64,000 nucleotides of DNA from Tenrec ecaudatus (taxonomy: Eukaryota; Chordata; Mammalia; Afrosoricida; Tenrecidae). The stretch spans positions 128,286,758 through 128,350,757 of the forward strand of contig NC_134536.1 of assembly GCF_050624435.1 (NCBI RefSeq), written 5' to 3'. The notes below the pieces were generated by a model. The model was not told where the DNA came from. It ran no database searches and saw only the letters and a list, made by a program, of their open reading frames with translations. Positions 11,095 to 23,165 of the stretch are shown here, piece after piece; the stretch's first letter is position 1, and each line of letters begins with the position of its first letter. The position numbers and the translations under genes are program-made.

Positions 11095-11740
11095 CTGTAG
11101 TTGCCATAACAACTCCCCCATAAAGTTGATGGCTTCAAGCAGTAAAAAAGTCATTTTCTCACAGTTCTTTCTGGAGGCCAGAAGTCACAAAGGGAGGGGC
11201 CACCCGAGCCGTGCTCCCTCCAAAGGCTCTCGGAAAGAGTGCTCCCAAGGCTCTGCCTAGCTCCTGGTGTCTGGAGGTGTGGCGAGCCTGGGGGCTCCCA
11301 TCTCTGCCTCCATCTCCACAGCTGTCTTCGCCCCTGTGTCTCCGGATGTCACCCTCTATCTTCTATAAGGACACTCTCGTTGGACTTAGGGCTCATCCTG
11401 ATCCAGTAAGAAAGGAGTCTCGTGGTGCAGTGAATGTAGCACTGGGCTGCTCTAGGTAAAACAGAAGGTGGGCACCTGGAACCCACCAGTCATTCCGAGG
11501 AAGAGAGAGGAGGTGGTCTGCTTCCCTAAAGATTGAGCCCCCCCACCCCACCCCCACCTCCTGGGAAGCCTGTCCTGCAGGGTCACCAAGAGTCTGATTC
11601 CACTCACCAGTAGCAGGTCGGTTTGGGGTGTTTTCTTATCTAGGACAACCTTTGCTCATACCTTACTTTAATTACCTACAAAGACCCTGCTTGCAAATGA
11701 GGTCGATTCTGTAGTACTTGGTGGACCCACCTCTGAGTGA
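11095..11740 (-). mobile_element. MLT1-like (MaLR) LTR
   Basis: The plus strand shows the antisense MLT1 landmarks in order: 'gtagttgccataacaa', 'ctcacagttctttctggaggccagaag', 'tataaggacactc', 'ttggacttagggc', and after a nested SINE 'taattacctacaaagaccc' and 'tgcaaatgaggtc'. The order supports one LTR in minus orientation, interrupted at 11411-11630. Confidence 0.75.
11411..11630 (+). mobile_element. AfroSINE nested in the MLT1-like LTR
   Basis: The head 'gagtctcgtggtgcagtg' and the tail 'gtctgattccactcaccag' bracket a C-rich internal run near 11540-11565. LTR sequence resumes on the far side, so the SINE is the younger element. Confidence 0.75.
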
Positions 11741-12548
11741 GACAGCCCTAATCCCCCTTCTCCCTGCCACCTGGCTCAGTCATGGTCCTATCCCTCTACA
11801 CAGTCCCAGTGGCACCCAGGGTCCCCTGGCCTAGAGCCTCGTCTCCCTCCACGCAGCCCTGACTCCTGGCGCCTTGCACGCCTGCTTGTATGCATGTGCA
11901 GATTCCCCTCTCTACTTGGCGGGGAGGGAAGGGGATTCTGGGCTTGAGCCGGAGCCCACAGGGGCCTCTCTGCTCGGAAATGCTTCTTCCTCTCCCCCTG
12001 GCAGCTGTTTGGCTTGGCAGGGCCCCAGCTGGCAGGCTCAGCAGCCAAGGAGCCCTGGGGGGCAGGCAGAGGGAATGGTGAAAGGCAGGCAGCTCCCTCC
12101 TTGGGCCCAGGGCCTGGGAGCCCGGCCAGTGGTGGGCCTCCCTGCTGGCTGGCCCCAGCCCCCTCACTTTTGGTTCCCCTCCGCCTAGCTTCCTTGTCCT
12201 CTCTCTCCATCCCACAAAGGGGAATTCTGGAGACCCCCCTCCATCACCCCAGCCAAGAAGAAGACGTGCCGAAGGAAGCAGTGACTGGCAAGGCGAGGAG
12301 AGGAACACACGGAGCAGGAGCAGTAGGGGCCCGGGAGCTTTTCTTCCTGGAGGGGCTCCGGATAGTCTCTGAAGACACCTCAGGACAATGGACTCCTTCT
12401 CATCTCTGGACACCCCATCCCCTACTCCCGCCACGTTCCTCAGACCTCCTGTCCCCAGCATCCCCCTAGCGTTTGCCTCCTCCTTCCACCGCCCCTGTGA
12501 GTCCCCAGTTCGTAGTCCATTGCTCAGATCCCAGCCTTTCTTAGACAT
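11741..12548. other. unique GC-rich noncoding sequence
   Basis: No repeat or known domain. A 258-aa minus frame spans 11796-12572 without any family resemblance and overlaps two plus frames of similar quality, so it is not called as a gene. Confidence 0.4.
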
Positions 12549-12721
12549 CAAACCCACTGCCGCCAGCACCACCGAGTCGATTCAGAACTGCAGCGACCCT
12601 GCGTCGGGTTTCTGAGACGGCAACCCTTTGCAGCAGCAGCCGGCCTCGTCTTTCTCCCGTGGGCCAACCTGTGGTTCGCAACACAGCGCAGTGTTTAGCC
12701 CACAGCGCCGCCAGGGACCCT
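12549..12721 (-). mobile_element. AfroSINE copy
   Basis: The tail 'ccgagtcgattcagaactg' and the head end 'gccgccagggaccct' are recognisable. The middle holds an expanded GCAGCAGCAGC. Confidence 0.75.
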
Positions 12722-12890
12722 TTACTTCAGATAAGTGGGAGAGAAACGTGCTCTCAGCCCCCGCAGGCCTACGAGCTTTCCCCATTGGTTGGAAAACGGT
12801 AAAGAAATGCATCTGGCGGGGCCCAGCTGAAGGAGCCTAGATGGTTAGGGTCCAGTTGGCCTGGGTTTAAGTCCTCCAAAACCGAACACC

Positions 12891-13087
12891 AAACCCACTG
12901 CCGCTGAGTGGCCTTTGAGGCATCGCGACCCCATAGGACAGAACAGAGCTGCCCTGTGGGTTTCCGAGGTGGCCGACCTATCCGGGAAGAGGAAGCCTCG
13001 TCTTTCTCCCGAGCAGCTACTGGTGACTCCTGACCGCTGGCCTGTGGTTATCAGCCCAACAGTAGCCCATGATGGCACCAGGGCTCT
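12891..13087 (-). mobile_element. AfroSINE copy
   Basis: Core 'cccataggacagaacagagctgc' followed by the head ending 'tggcaccagggctct'. Confidence 0.8.
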
Positions 13088-13394
13088 CTGGTTACGTCTT
13101 GGTCCAGCTTTTCACCGGTTTGGTGCTGGAAGGTAACTTAGCCTCTCGGAGCCTCAACACCTTCCTCAGAATATGGGGCACTTGTACCTAAGTTTGGGGG
13201 TTGCATGGATGGAAAGACATCACCTCTACCAGCTCTTGGTGTCAGGGGAAACCAACACCCAGTTACCATGGAGTTGGACCTCCTGAGGCTCCCCTGCCTC
13301 CCTTCCAGCTACCAGGATCGGTCCGGGGAGAGATGGCTCCAACGCTGCACACCAGATTCGAGGGGATCCTCTTTCACAGGGAGGTCACCAGCCC
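13088..13394. other. noncoding sequence
   Basis: Nothing recognised; it may include badly decayed SINE sequence at its right edge. Confidence 0.35.
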
Positions 13395-13485
13395 ACTCTC
13401 TCAAGATGCCTCTGGGTGGATTGGAACCATCAGCCTTCCGGTGGGATGCGGAGTGTTTAATCATTTGTACCACCCGGAGACTCCA
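13395..13485 (-). mobile_element. AfroSINE fragment
   Basis: Only the head half is recognisable: 'ggattggaaccatcagcc' then 'ttgtaccacccggagactcc'. Confidence 0.55.
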
Positions 13486-13496
13486 GTACACAGACA

Positions 13497-13662
13497 GACC
13501 AAAGAGCCTTTGCAGGAGCCTGTCTCCTCGTGGCTTTCCTGGACCATCTAGCTTCATGGGGGCAGACAGCCTCGTCTTTCTCCTGAAGAGCCACTAGTGG
13601 GTTCAAACCACCAGCCTCTAAAGGGTTTGAGTGCCTGACCCACAGGGCCACTGGGGCTCCTT
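13497..13662 (-). mobile_element. AfroSINE copy
   Basis: The core 'cagacagcctcgtctttctcc' and the head end 'gggccactggggctcctt' are clear; the tail is diverged. Confidence 0.7.
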
Positions 13663-13714
13663 GGGTACAGGGCAGGTGCTCTGGAAAGGATACCTCAAGA
13701 CATGACAGGCACTT

Positions 13715-13890
13715 CGTGGAGCGTGGACTATCTTACTCATCTCTCAGAATAACCTTATGAAAGAGAAACCATTGCTCAGCTAGATAGAAGAGCCATTTGC
13801 CTAAAGAACCCCCCTCCCCCCACCTCCCCAGCTGTTAGGTGGCTGAGCCGGCATTCGATCACCACACCCTGCTCTCAGAGCCACGCTCCT
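13715..13890 (-). mobile_element. probable MIR remnant
   Basis: Antisense MIR order is suggested by 'cagaataaccttatgaaag', 'ggtggctgagccggcattcga' and 'ctgctctcagagcc'. The core is eroded. Confidence 0.5.
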
Positions 13891-14690
13891 CTGGGATCAC
13901 CCTTGGCCACCGGCACTATTGACGTGGCCGGGGGTGTTGGTGTCTGCGCCTGTAGGGTGATTCCGTGCATTCAGATCTAGGGATTCCTTGGACTGAGCCC
14001 CGTCTGCAGAGGGCCGCTGGGTGGAAGGGGTTTCCCCCAAGGGGCCCTGCAGGTGCTGCACAGGGGCCCTGCTGGCTCTGCACGTGTGTATTTGCATGCA
14101 GTTTACAAATCAGGAGCTGCCCTGCCACCTTGGCCATCCTGAAGGCCTGGCACCGAGGGCCAGCCCATCCAGCTTCTCGGCCCGAGGGGGAGACACTGGA
14201 CAGGAGGCTCCCCCGGCTCTTGTGCCTTGACACATCTGGAAACTGTTAGCTTCCTCGGCTCCCCTCCCCGCACCAGCTGCAGCTGCCGCTAATTCTGGGA
14301 AGTGCCCTTCAGGCTGAGGCAGCAGCTGCTTACAGGGGAGTGGACATGGTGGGCGGGAGGGTGGTGGTGGGTGGGCAGCAGAGAGTTAATCTGAGGGCCT
14401 GCTCTGAGTAACCAAAGTCTTCACCCAGGAGAGCTGGTCTCCTCCCCCCACCCCACCCTGCCAGCAGGGTTACTAGGGTGAGTAATGAGGAGGGAAAGAA
14501 GGGGGAGGAGGCAGGGGCCCCGCATGCAGAGGGAGACAGGGAGCAGGGACTGAGAGAATGTTTCTGCTGGAAAAGAACATCAAAAGGTCATCTGATATGG
14601 TCCATCTCCCTGCTGCCTGGGGGTCATGGTGACCCCGTGGTGTCATGGATGCCGAGCAGCCTTTGTAGTCCCAGCAGATTGGGTCACCGT
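13891..14690. other. unique noncoding sequence with E-box cluster
   Basis: No repeat or exon is recognised. It contains a compact CAGCTG cluster at 14274-14328. Confidence 0.45.
14274..14328. promoter_or_regulatory. candidate E-box cluster
   Basis: CAGCTG occurs at 14274-14279, 14280-14285 and 14323-14328, with a TAATT homeobox-type core at 14290-14294 between them. Adjacent CAGCTG motifs are typical of bHLH-bound enhancers. Regulatory function is inference only. Confidence 0.3.
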
Positions 14691-14735
14691 TTTTTCTGGG
14701 TGACCTTGAGCAAGGTCCTTACCCTCCACAGCAGG
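14690..14735 (+). mobile_element. MIR core fragment
   Basis: 'tgggtgaccttgagcaagg' followed by 'tccttaccctcc' matches the MIR core in sense orientation. Confidence 0.5.
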
Positions 14736-14787
14736 CGGCTATGGATTGAATTGGGCACCCCCAAAAGACACGTCGTGGTGTCTTTTT
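14736..14787 (+). mobile_element. 5' fragment of an MLT1-like LTR
   Basis: 'ctatggattgaattgggcac' followed by 'cccaaaagacac' matches the start of MLT1-type LTRs. The rest is displaced or lost beyond the adjoining SINE. Confidence 0.5.
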
Positions 14788-14794
14788 TTGGGTG

Positions 14795-14985
14795 GTGATG
14801 TCTTGTGCTGCTAAGCACGCGAGGTCAGCGCTTCGAACCCACTGGCTGCTCCAAGGAGCAAGGATGAGGCGCTGCTCTGCTCCTGTAAAGACGTACAGCC
14901 CAGAAAGCCACAGAGGCAGCTCTGCTCTGTCCGTGGGGTGGCTGAGAGCCAGACCCCATGGATGGCGGCGAGTGTGGTCTTTGGG
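14795..14985 (+). mobile_element. AfroSINE copy
   Basis: The head 'gtgctgctaagcacgcgagg', the B-box region 'gcgcttcgaacccactgg', the core and the tail 'tggatggcggcgagtg' are all in order. It abuts a T-run after the MLT1-like fragment. Confidence 0.75.
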
Positions 14986-15254
14986 AGTGGCTAGGAATGG
15001 GTTCCCTCAGTCAAGCCAATGGAGCAGGATGGGTCTAGGGTAGCTCTTGTGTCCATCTCTTTGGGGATCCAAGTTCAATATGTAACCAATACCCTGTGTT
15101 CCAGTGTATTCAGTCAACCTCCTTTGATATATAAAGAGATTAAAGCAAGTGAGCAAAAAAATAGAGATGGGAAAAGTGACACCAAGCCACATGGAGAACT
15201 CTAAGAAACCAGAAACTCACTCACTGCCAGAAAGGTAATGCTGAGGTACAGCAA
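14986..15254. other. noncoding sequence
   Basis: No gene. It may contain the diverged 5' part of the LTR that follows. Confidence 0.35.
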
Positions 15255-15651
15255 GTACAACTGCCTTAGCCAGTTCCCTGCTTCAGCTGGCAAGGTTCAC
15301 TTCCTGCAAGACATCCCCAAGAAGAAGCCACAGGGACCTACCCCGATGCAGCCCTGGGTGCTGGAGCAGCCATGTGGAGACCCCTGCCAGCATGGAGATG
15401 CTTACACGTTCACTGACTCAGCTTTCCTCCTGCAGTTGGTGTCATAGTGTGTTTTGTAAGATGGAGGAGGACGTTGTGGATTGGTGTTGTATATGGCTAA
15501 TGTTGTGGGCTTGTGGGCTTGTGGGCTTGGGCAGCAGTGGGTTGAGATGTTTTCTTGATGTGCACTTACCATTTATATAAGACTCTCTTATACACTGTGG
15601 ATACACTGTGTTTCTGTGGATTGGTTTCTCTACTGTACCTGGACTGACACA
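15255..15651 (+). mobile_element. ERVL-like solo LTR, 5'-truncated
   Basis: It aligns by eye with the LTR at 30743-31245 ('agccagttccctgcttcagctgg', 'ggagcagccatgtggagac') and ends 'tggtttctctactg...gacaca'. A short tandem 'ttgtgggc' repeat lies at about 15508-15532. No TG start is visible, so the 5' end is lost. Confidence 0.65.
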
Positions 15652-15928
15652 AGGACCTTCCCCCAGAGCTGACAGAGAGAGCAAGCTGTTCCCGGGAGTC
15701 AATTCCTTGAATTCAGACATACATTAGATGTGTTTGCTCAAGCCGTCCACGTGTTTTGTGTCTGTTACAGCCACACCAGAGTACAGCCACACCAGAGCAT
15801 GAAGACAGAACTGGGTGCCAATGTGGGGGTGCTGCTCAGACGCTGTGGAAGTGTTTCTGGGTAGACATGGGTAGACATTTCAGGAGTCATTTGATGGTGC
15901 CTAATAATAAAAGGCTCCATGCATTTGA
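15652..15928. other. noncoding sequence
   Basis: Nothing recognised apart from a short direct repeat 'tacagccacaccagag' near 15765-15797. Confidence 0.35.
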
Positions 15929-15968
15929 ATTATGGTACTGAAAAAGACTATCGAAAGTACTATGGACT
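15929..15968 (+). mobile_element. RTE LINE 3' region, left piece
   Basis: 'gcatttgaattatggtactg' and the following bases match the same position in the RTE copy at 59209-59250. The element is interrupted at 15968 and resumes at 17260. Confidence 0.7.
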
Positions 15969-17598
<1,630 letters not shown>

Positions 17599-17623
17599 CC
17601 AAGATCACCTGAAGACCCTAGGG

Positions 17624-17821
17624 CAGCGGTTCTCAACCTTCCTCATGCCGCGGCCCGTTCATATAGTTCCTCATGTGGTGGTGACCCTCCAACCATAACA
17701 TTATTTTCATTGCTACTTCATCACTGTCAGTTAGCTATAGTTAGGAATTGGACGACCCCTGTGAAAGGGTCATTCGACACCCCCCCCAAAGGGGTCGCGA
17801 CCCACAGGTTGAGAACCGCTG
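17624..17821 (-). mobile_element. SPIN-type hAT miniature element
   Basis: A complete 198-bp copy with 15-bp inverted ends CAGCGGTTCTCAACC and GGTTGAGAACCGCTG. The flanking 8-mers CCCTAGGG and CACTATGG match at 6 of 8 positions. No coding capacity, so it depends on an autonomous hAT transposase. Confidence 0.9.
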
Positions 17822-17829
17822 CACTATGG

Positions 17830-18164
17830 TAGTCTTAAACATGTCCTAGGCAGTTCAGGTGAGGACTCAGGAGATGAGAAGAGCTATAGAGAAAGACTGT
17901 TCTCTTAGAGAATACAGGTGCTATCAGCAGCCCGATGTGGACATTAAATTTTACATCTTCTGGGGAAGCTTTAAAAGAACACCATGCATGAACATGAAGG
18001 TCGGGCAGTGGAAGAGGGTGATTGGCTTTTCCTGTTTTGTTCCGTTCTTAACGCAGAGGTGAAATGGGAGCTAGAACATACACGTGATAAGCTTGGCTAT
18101 GTGGCCAAGGAGATGTCTAAGCAAGATCGTAAAGGGGCCATGTGGTTTATCTTCATGCTTAGAG
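17830..18164. other. noncoding sequence
   Basis: No exon or confident repeat is recognised between the two SPIN copies. Confidence 0.35.
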
Positions 18165-18354
18165 GAGCAGTTCTCAACCTGTGGGTCATGACCCCTTTGG
18201 GGCTCGAATGACCCTTTCACGGGGGTCGCCTGATTCGTCACTGTAGCAAAATGACAATGATGAAGTAGCAATGAAAATAATGTTATGGTTGGGGGTCACC
18301 ACCATGAGGAACTGTATGAAAGGGTCGCGGCCTGAGGAAGGTTGAGAACTGCTG
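18165..18354 (+). mobile_element. SPIN-type hAT miniature element
   Basis: The second copy has ends GAGCAGTTCTCAACC and GGTTGAGAACTGCTG and lies in the opposite orientation to the one at 17624. The flanking 8-mers GCTTAGAG (18157-18164) and GCTTATAG (18355-18362) match at 7 of 8, a convincing target duplication. Confidence 0.92.
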
Positions 18355-19849
18355 GCTTATAGGAAACTGTGAGAAGAAAGAAAGTGACTGAAAAGTGAAC
18401 CAGGCAAAACAACGAGACTGAGAAAAAATTCTGATGAGCAAACTAAGGACCGCGTCCTAGAATTTTTTCCCCCAGAAAGTGGCTATGCCACCTTTTGTTA
18501 AAGAAATTAAACCTATGACTGATCGATGGGACCCACAAAACACCGCAGAACACCTCTCTGCTTAGACAGAAGAGGACAGAGAAAGAATGGAATGAACACT
18601 GCCTGCCTCTTGAAATTCCACAGGCAGGACACCGGCCAAAGGAGCCTCACCTGTTCTCCAAGAACAAAACTAGCCCCAGAGCAGCTCAGAGATCCGCAGA
18701 ACTGTTCTAGAGAACCCAGGAAGTGGAGCTGCTTGGTCTCAGGGGAGGGGAGGGCGCACAGCTACGGAGGTCTCCAAGGATAGAGCCTCGGCCTCCAAGT
18801 TTCAAAGACAAATCTTCCCAAAATCATCTCAGAGTGTGGGGCTGCCATTCACCATAGGCAAGAGCACGGCGCCCCTGCCAACTCTGAGGGGGTGGCACCT
18901 CCATGCCCAAGGGACAGGAGCATAAGCCCTGCTGAGGCCACATGTTGTCACTCAGATGGACTAGTAGAACTGGACCTCTGGAAGCCTAGGGAGGAAAGTG
19001 GCCATCCTGGTGGGCCTGGACAGCGGGACCAGAGCAACGAAATCACCTCCATTCTTGGTCTTTCCTCCCCAATTCTCACGCCCCCCACACCAAACCCTGG
19101 CATGAGTATGCCAGATTCATGAAGAAGGAGACCAAGCCTCAGAAACAGGAGCCAGACCGGTGCGCTGCATGGCCCTCATGCACAGGAACAGCATCCTCTG
19201 CCTGGGGGAAGTGGCCAGAAGCAGCCTTGCTCAGATGTTAAGTGACCGCTCAAATCCACACTCCTCAAAATAAAACAATTCCAGACCTGAACACAATTAG
19301 CCTGTGCACCAGCTCTTCCCAGATGCCCGCGAGACATCAAAGCTCAACTTGTCCAAAATCAATCCTCTGTTCTTTCCATCTACACCTGCTTCACCCACCC
19401 CCACCCTCTCCCCCGGCTTCTCCATCTCAGTTAAGGGGCAACTGCATCTTCCCAATGACTCGGGGCCAGAAGTCTTGGGCTATCTTTGACACTTCTCCCC
19501 TATAGCCCACCTTCAATCCCTCAGGAAATCTTAGCAGCCTGCCTTCAAAATATATTCAGAGCACACCACTTCTGGCCCCCTTCTCTGCTCCAATCGAGCT
19601 CTTTTGAGTTACACCAATGATCTCCTAACAGGTCCCCTGTGCCCACGTCTGCTCTTGGACCATCCAGTCTCCTTGCATACAGTAAACAGAGTGGCCTCTT
19701 TAAAGCCTCCACCTGCTGAGTGCAGATCGGGCCGTAGAGTTGACTCTGGTCGTCCATTCTCATTCAGAACAAAGGGCAGGTCCCCACGCCGGCCTCCACA
19801 ACACGTACAATCAGACCCCACCCAATTATTGTGTTCTCAAGATACATAC
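18355..19849. other. noncoding sequence, possible MaLR internal remains
   Basis: No gene is recognised. The stretch 18600-19050 has a composition and phrases that recall MaLR internal sequence, but I cannot confirm it by eye. Confidence 0.25.
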
Positions 19850-19925
19850 CACCTGAATTACCTTATCCATTCAAGAACTATGTATGAAGCACCTACTGTG
19901 TGCCCGGCACACATGTAAGTTCTTG
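19850..19925 (+). mobile_element. L2 LINE fragment
   Basis: 'ccattcaagaactatgtatg' then 'aagcacctactgtgtgcccgg' is the diagnostic conserved L2 3' motif. Confidence 0.6.
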
Positions 19926-19955
19926 GCTACTCCAAATAACACTCTCCAAATTTAC

Positions 19956-20040
19956 TGCCATCAAGTCAATTCCAACTCATAGCGATCCTTTAAGACAGGG
20001 GTAGAGCTGCCCCTGCAAGTTTCTCGGGGACAGTCGTGGA
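19956..20040 (-). mobile_element. AfroSINE tail fragment
   Basis: Only the 3' third is present: 'gccatcaagtcaattccaac' and the 'agacaggggtagagctgcccc' core. Confidence 0.7.
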
Positions 20041-20070
20041 CAAAACAAATGGATGGAGCTCGTCACCCTC

Positions 20071-20150
20071 AAACGCACTGCCACTGAGTCGATTCTGACT
20101 CATGGTGACCCCACAGGACAGAGTAGAACTGCCCCTGTGGGTTTCACTAA
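20071..20150 (-). mobile_element. AfroSINE tail fragment at the ERVL boundary
   Basis: 'gccactgagtcgattctgac' and 'cagagtagaactgcccctg' end abruptly about 18 bp before the provirus edge. No remaining half was found beyond the provirus. Confidence 0.7.
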
Positions 20151-20167
20151 ACACTGATGATGGCTGC

Positions 20168-20676
20168 TGTGTTAGTCCGGGTGGACTAGAGAAACAAATC
20201 CAGGGAGGAGCATATGTGAATAAAAAAGAACTTTATATAAAGGGTAATTGCATATTCTTTAAAATCCAAGCCCAGTCCAAATCAAGTCCATACATCTAAC
20301 ATTAGCCCATATGTCCGATATCAGTCTATAATTTCCTCTTCAGACTCACACAGCACATGCAATGACACCGTTGCAGGAAGATCACAGGCCAGTGGGTGGA
20401 AAGTCTTGTGGATCCAGTGGCCATAGAAGCATCTCAGCCCTGGTGTGGGTCTCCACATGGCTCCTCCAGCTCCAGGGCTCTGGTTCCATCAGTGTAGTTC
20501 CATGTGGTTTGTCAAAAGGAATGTGAAGCAGAGTGTGTGTCTGGCCTCCAGTGAGCTATGTTATCTCTGCAGTGCCTCCAAATGAGGTCATCAAGCTGCA
20601 ACCTGATTGACAGGCTAGACTCCACCCCTTCATTCTAAATAGTCTCAAGTTGACAACAGATTATGTAACTACCACA
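20168..20676 (-). repeat. 3' LTR of the ERVL-like provirus
   Basis: 509 bp, from TGTGTTAGTCC to ACTACCACA on the plus strand (TG...CA). The sequence just past 20676 reads on the minus strand as a short purine run (aaggggtgg), a candidate polypurine tract. Confidence 0.8.
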
Positions 20677-21479
20677 GGCCACCCCTTGTCAACGTGACAC
20701 TTTCACACAACTCGTTAGCCATATATAATTTTCAAACAAATTAAGAAATCATATCTGTATCATAAGAGGATAAAACTAAAATACATACAATTTTAAAATG
20801 TGCCACCCTCATTTAAACATAACATTATATAAGTGAACAAAACAAAAATATATATACTTATGTGAACACCTACCCATAATCCTATGAACATATCCCCCCA
20901 CCTATGAAAGTTTGTAAGCCAGCCACTTCATGCCTTTATCCGGCCATTTTTGGGTCTCCAATTTCTTTACTGCCAACTTACATCAACCCAGGGCTCTGCA
21001 GAGACAATCATATCCTTTGATGTAAAGAAACCTCATTCCAGTTGGAACCTTGTGAAGTCCACATCCATAAGTAAAGTCAAATCAGAACAGGCCATCCATA
21101 AAGTCAGCGGCAACATCCACCAGTTCACAGGCTCAAAAATCTCTCCATCTGGTCGGGTTCTGGTCAATTCAGTGTGGGTTTCCTCACTTAGCCTCACCAG
21201 GGTGTCCATTGGTACCTCACCTTTAGACCATGGTCCCATCACAAATTCTCAACAACCCTAGATCCCATGGGCTAGGTCATGAACTTCAGACCAGACAACC
21301 TGTTCTCATTTTTTCCTCTATTCCCTGTGAACCAGGTCCACCCATCTCTTTATTGCTACGTTTTCTCTCATTTCCACTCAACAAGTGGATCCAGGTGGTC
21401 ACCCAGGAAGCATTTCAGCCTGCCCACAGGCTCCTTTAACAGTTCAGTCCTAGAGTGGAGGTTACCTTTTTCTTCTTTT
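20677..21479 (-). mobile_element. ERVL-like internal region, 3' part
   Basis: Noncoding internal provirus sequence between the 3' LTR and the nested LINE. Frames are short (103 aa at most) and unlike retroviral proteins. Confidence 0.55.
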
Positions 21480-23165
21480 CCTTTTTATAAATCATTTTAT
21501 TGGGGCTCATACAACGCTTATCACAATCCACACATACATCACATTGTGTCAAGCACATTTGTACATCTGTTGCCATCATCATTCTCAAAACATTTGCTTT
21601 CTACTTGAGCCCTTGGTGTCAGCTCCTCATTTTCCCCCCTCCCTCCCCATTCCCCCTTCCCTCATTAACCCTTGATAATTTATAAATTATTATTTTGTCA
21701 TATCGTACACTGTCCAATGTCTCCCTTCACACACTTTTCTGTTGTCCATCCCCCAGGGAGGAGGTTATATGTAGATTCTTATCATCGGTTTCCCTTCTAC
21801 CCCACCTTCCCTCCACCCTCCCAGTATCATCACTCTCACCACTGGTCCTGAAGGGATCATCTGTCCAGGATTCCCTCTGTTTCCAGTTCCTATCTGTACC
21901 AGTGTACATCCTCTGATCTAGCCAGATTTGTAAGGTAGAATTGGGATCATGATAGTGGGGTAGGGGGGCAGGTGGAGGGAGGAAGCATTTAAGAACTAGA
22001 GGAAAGTTGTATGTTTCATCTTTGCTACCCTGCACCCTGACTAGCTCATCTCCTCCCCGTGAACCTTCCATAAGGGGATGTCCAATTGCCATAACTACAG
22101 ATGGGATTTGCATCCACACTCCCCCTCATTCATAATGATATGATTTTTTGTTCTTTGATGCATGATACCTCATCCATTTGACACTTCATGAGCACACAGC
22201 CTGGTGTGCTTCTTCCATGTGGACTTTGTTGCTTCTGAGCTACATGGCTGCTTGTTTATCTTCAAGACCTTTAAGACCCCAGACACTACATCTTTTGATA
22301 GCCGGACACCATCAGCTTTCTTCACCACATTTGCTTATGCACACATTTGTCTTCAGTGATCATATTGAGAAAGTGGGCACCAGTGATATAATTTTTGGTC
22401 TTTGGTTCCTGATACCTGATTCCTTCTATACCTCATGGTCACACAGGCTGGTGTGCTTCTTCAATGATAGCCGGGCACTATCAGATTTCTTCACCACATT
22501 TGCTTATGCACACATTTGTCTTCAGCAATTGTGTCAGGAAGGTGTGCATATGAAATGACAATTTAATAGAACAAAGTGTTCTTTATTGAGTAAGCACTTG
22601 AATGGAGGTCCAATGTCCATGTGCTGCCTTAATACTAAACCTATAAATATATGCACGTAGATATACTTCCCCATCATCCTATATAAATATATTTACATAT
22701 ATTTACATGCCTGTAATTAGAGCTCTATAAATGCCCTTTGCCTCCTAGTTCTTTCCTCTATTTCCTTTTACTTTCCTCTTGTCCCACTATCATGCTCAGC
22801 CTTCATTTCAGTAATTTTCCTCGGTTACATTGCCCTTGCTGAATCCCTACCAGGCCTCTCACACCCTCCTTGCCACTAATTTTGGATCACTTGTTGCTCC
22901 CCTGTCCCTGGGTTGGTCAGCACCACCACCTTACCCCCACCTCCTCCTCTCCCATGTCCCCCTGGAACCATCAGTCCCATTGTTTTCTCCTTGAGACTGT
23001 TCATCCAGCCTGTCTTATCTAGATAGATCTGCAGAGATAATAATATGCACCCAAAAAAGACATAGCAAGACAAAGTGACAAAAGAGAACACAGCGATGAC
23101 AACAAAAAAGAAACCAATGACCCAAAAAATAATAAATTAATTTAAAAAGAAAAAAATGTTTTTAA
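21480..23165 (-). mobile_element. LINE (L1-type) 3' UTR nested in the provirus
   Basis: It begins on the plus strand with the reversed 3' terminus 'attttattggggctcatac' and runs through the shared landmarks to 'gatagatctgcagagataat'. A partly repeated block ('cacatttgcttatgcacacat') occurs at about 22324 and again at about 22495, an internal duplication. A clear target duplication was not found. Confidence 0.75.

Noticed and set aside
11796..12572. 258-aa minus-strand frame
   Set aside because: No recognisable domain; competing frames of similar length on the other strand; GC-rich DNA favours long chance frames.
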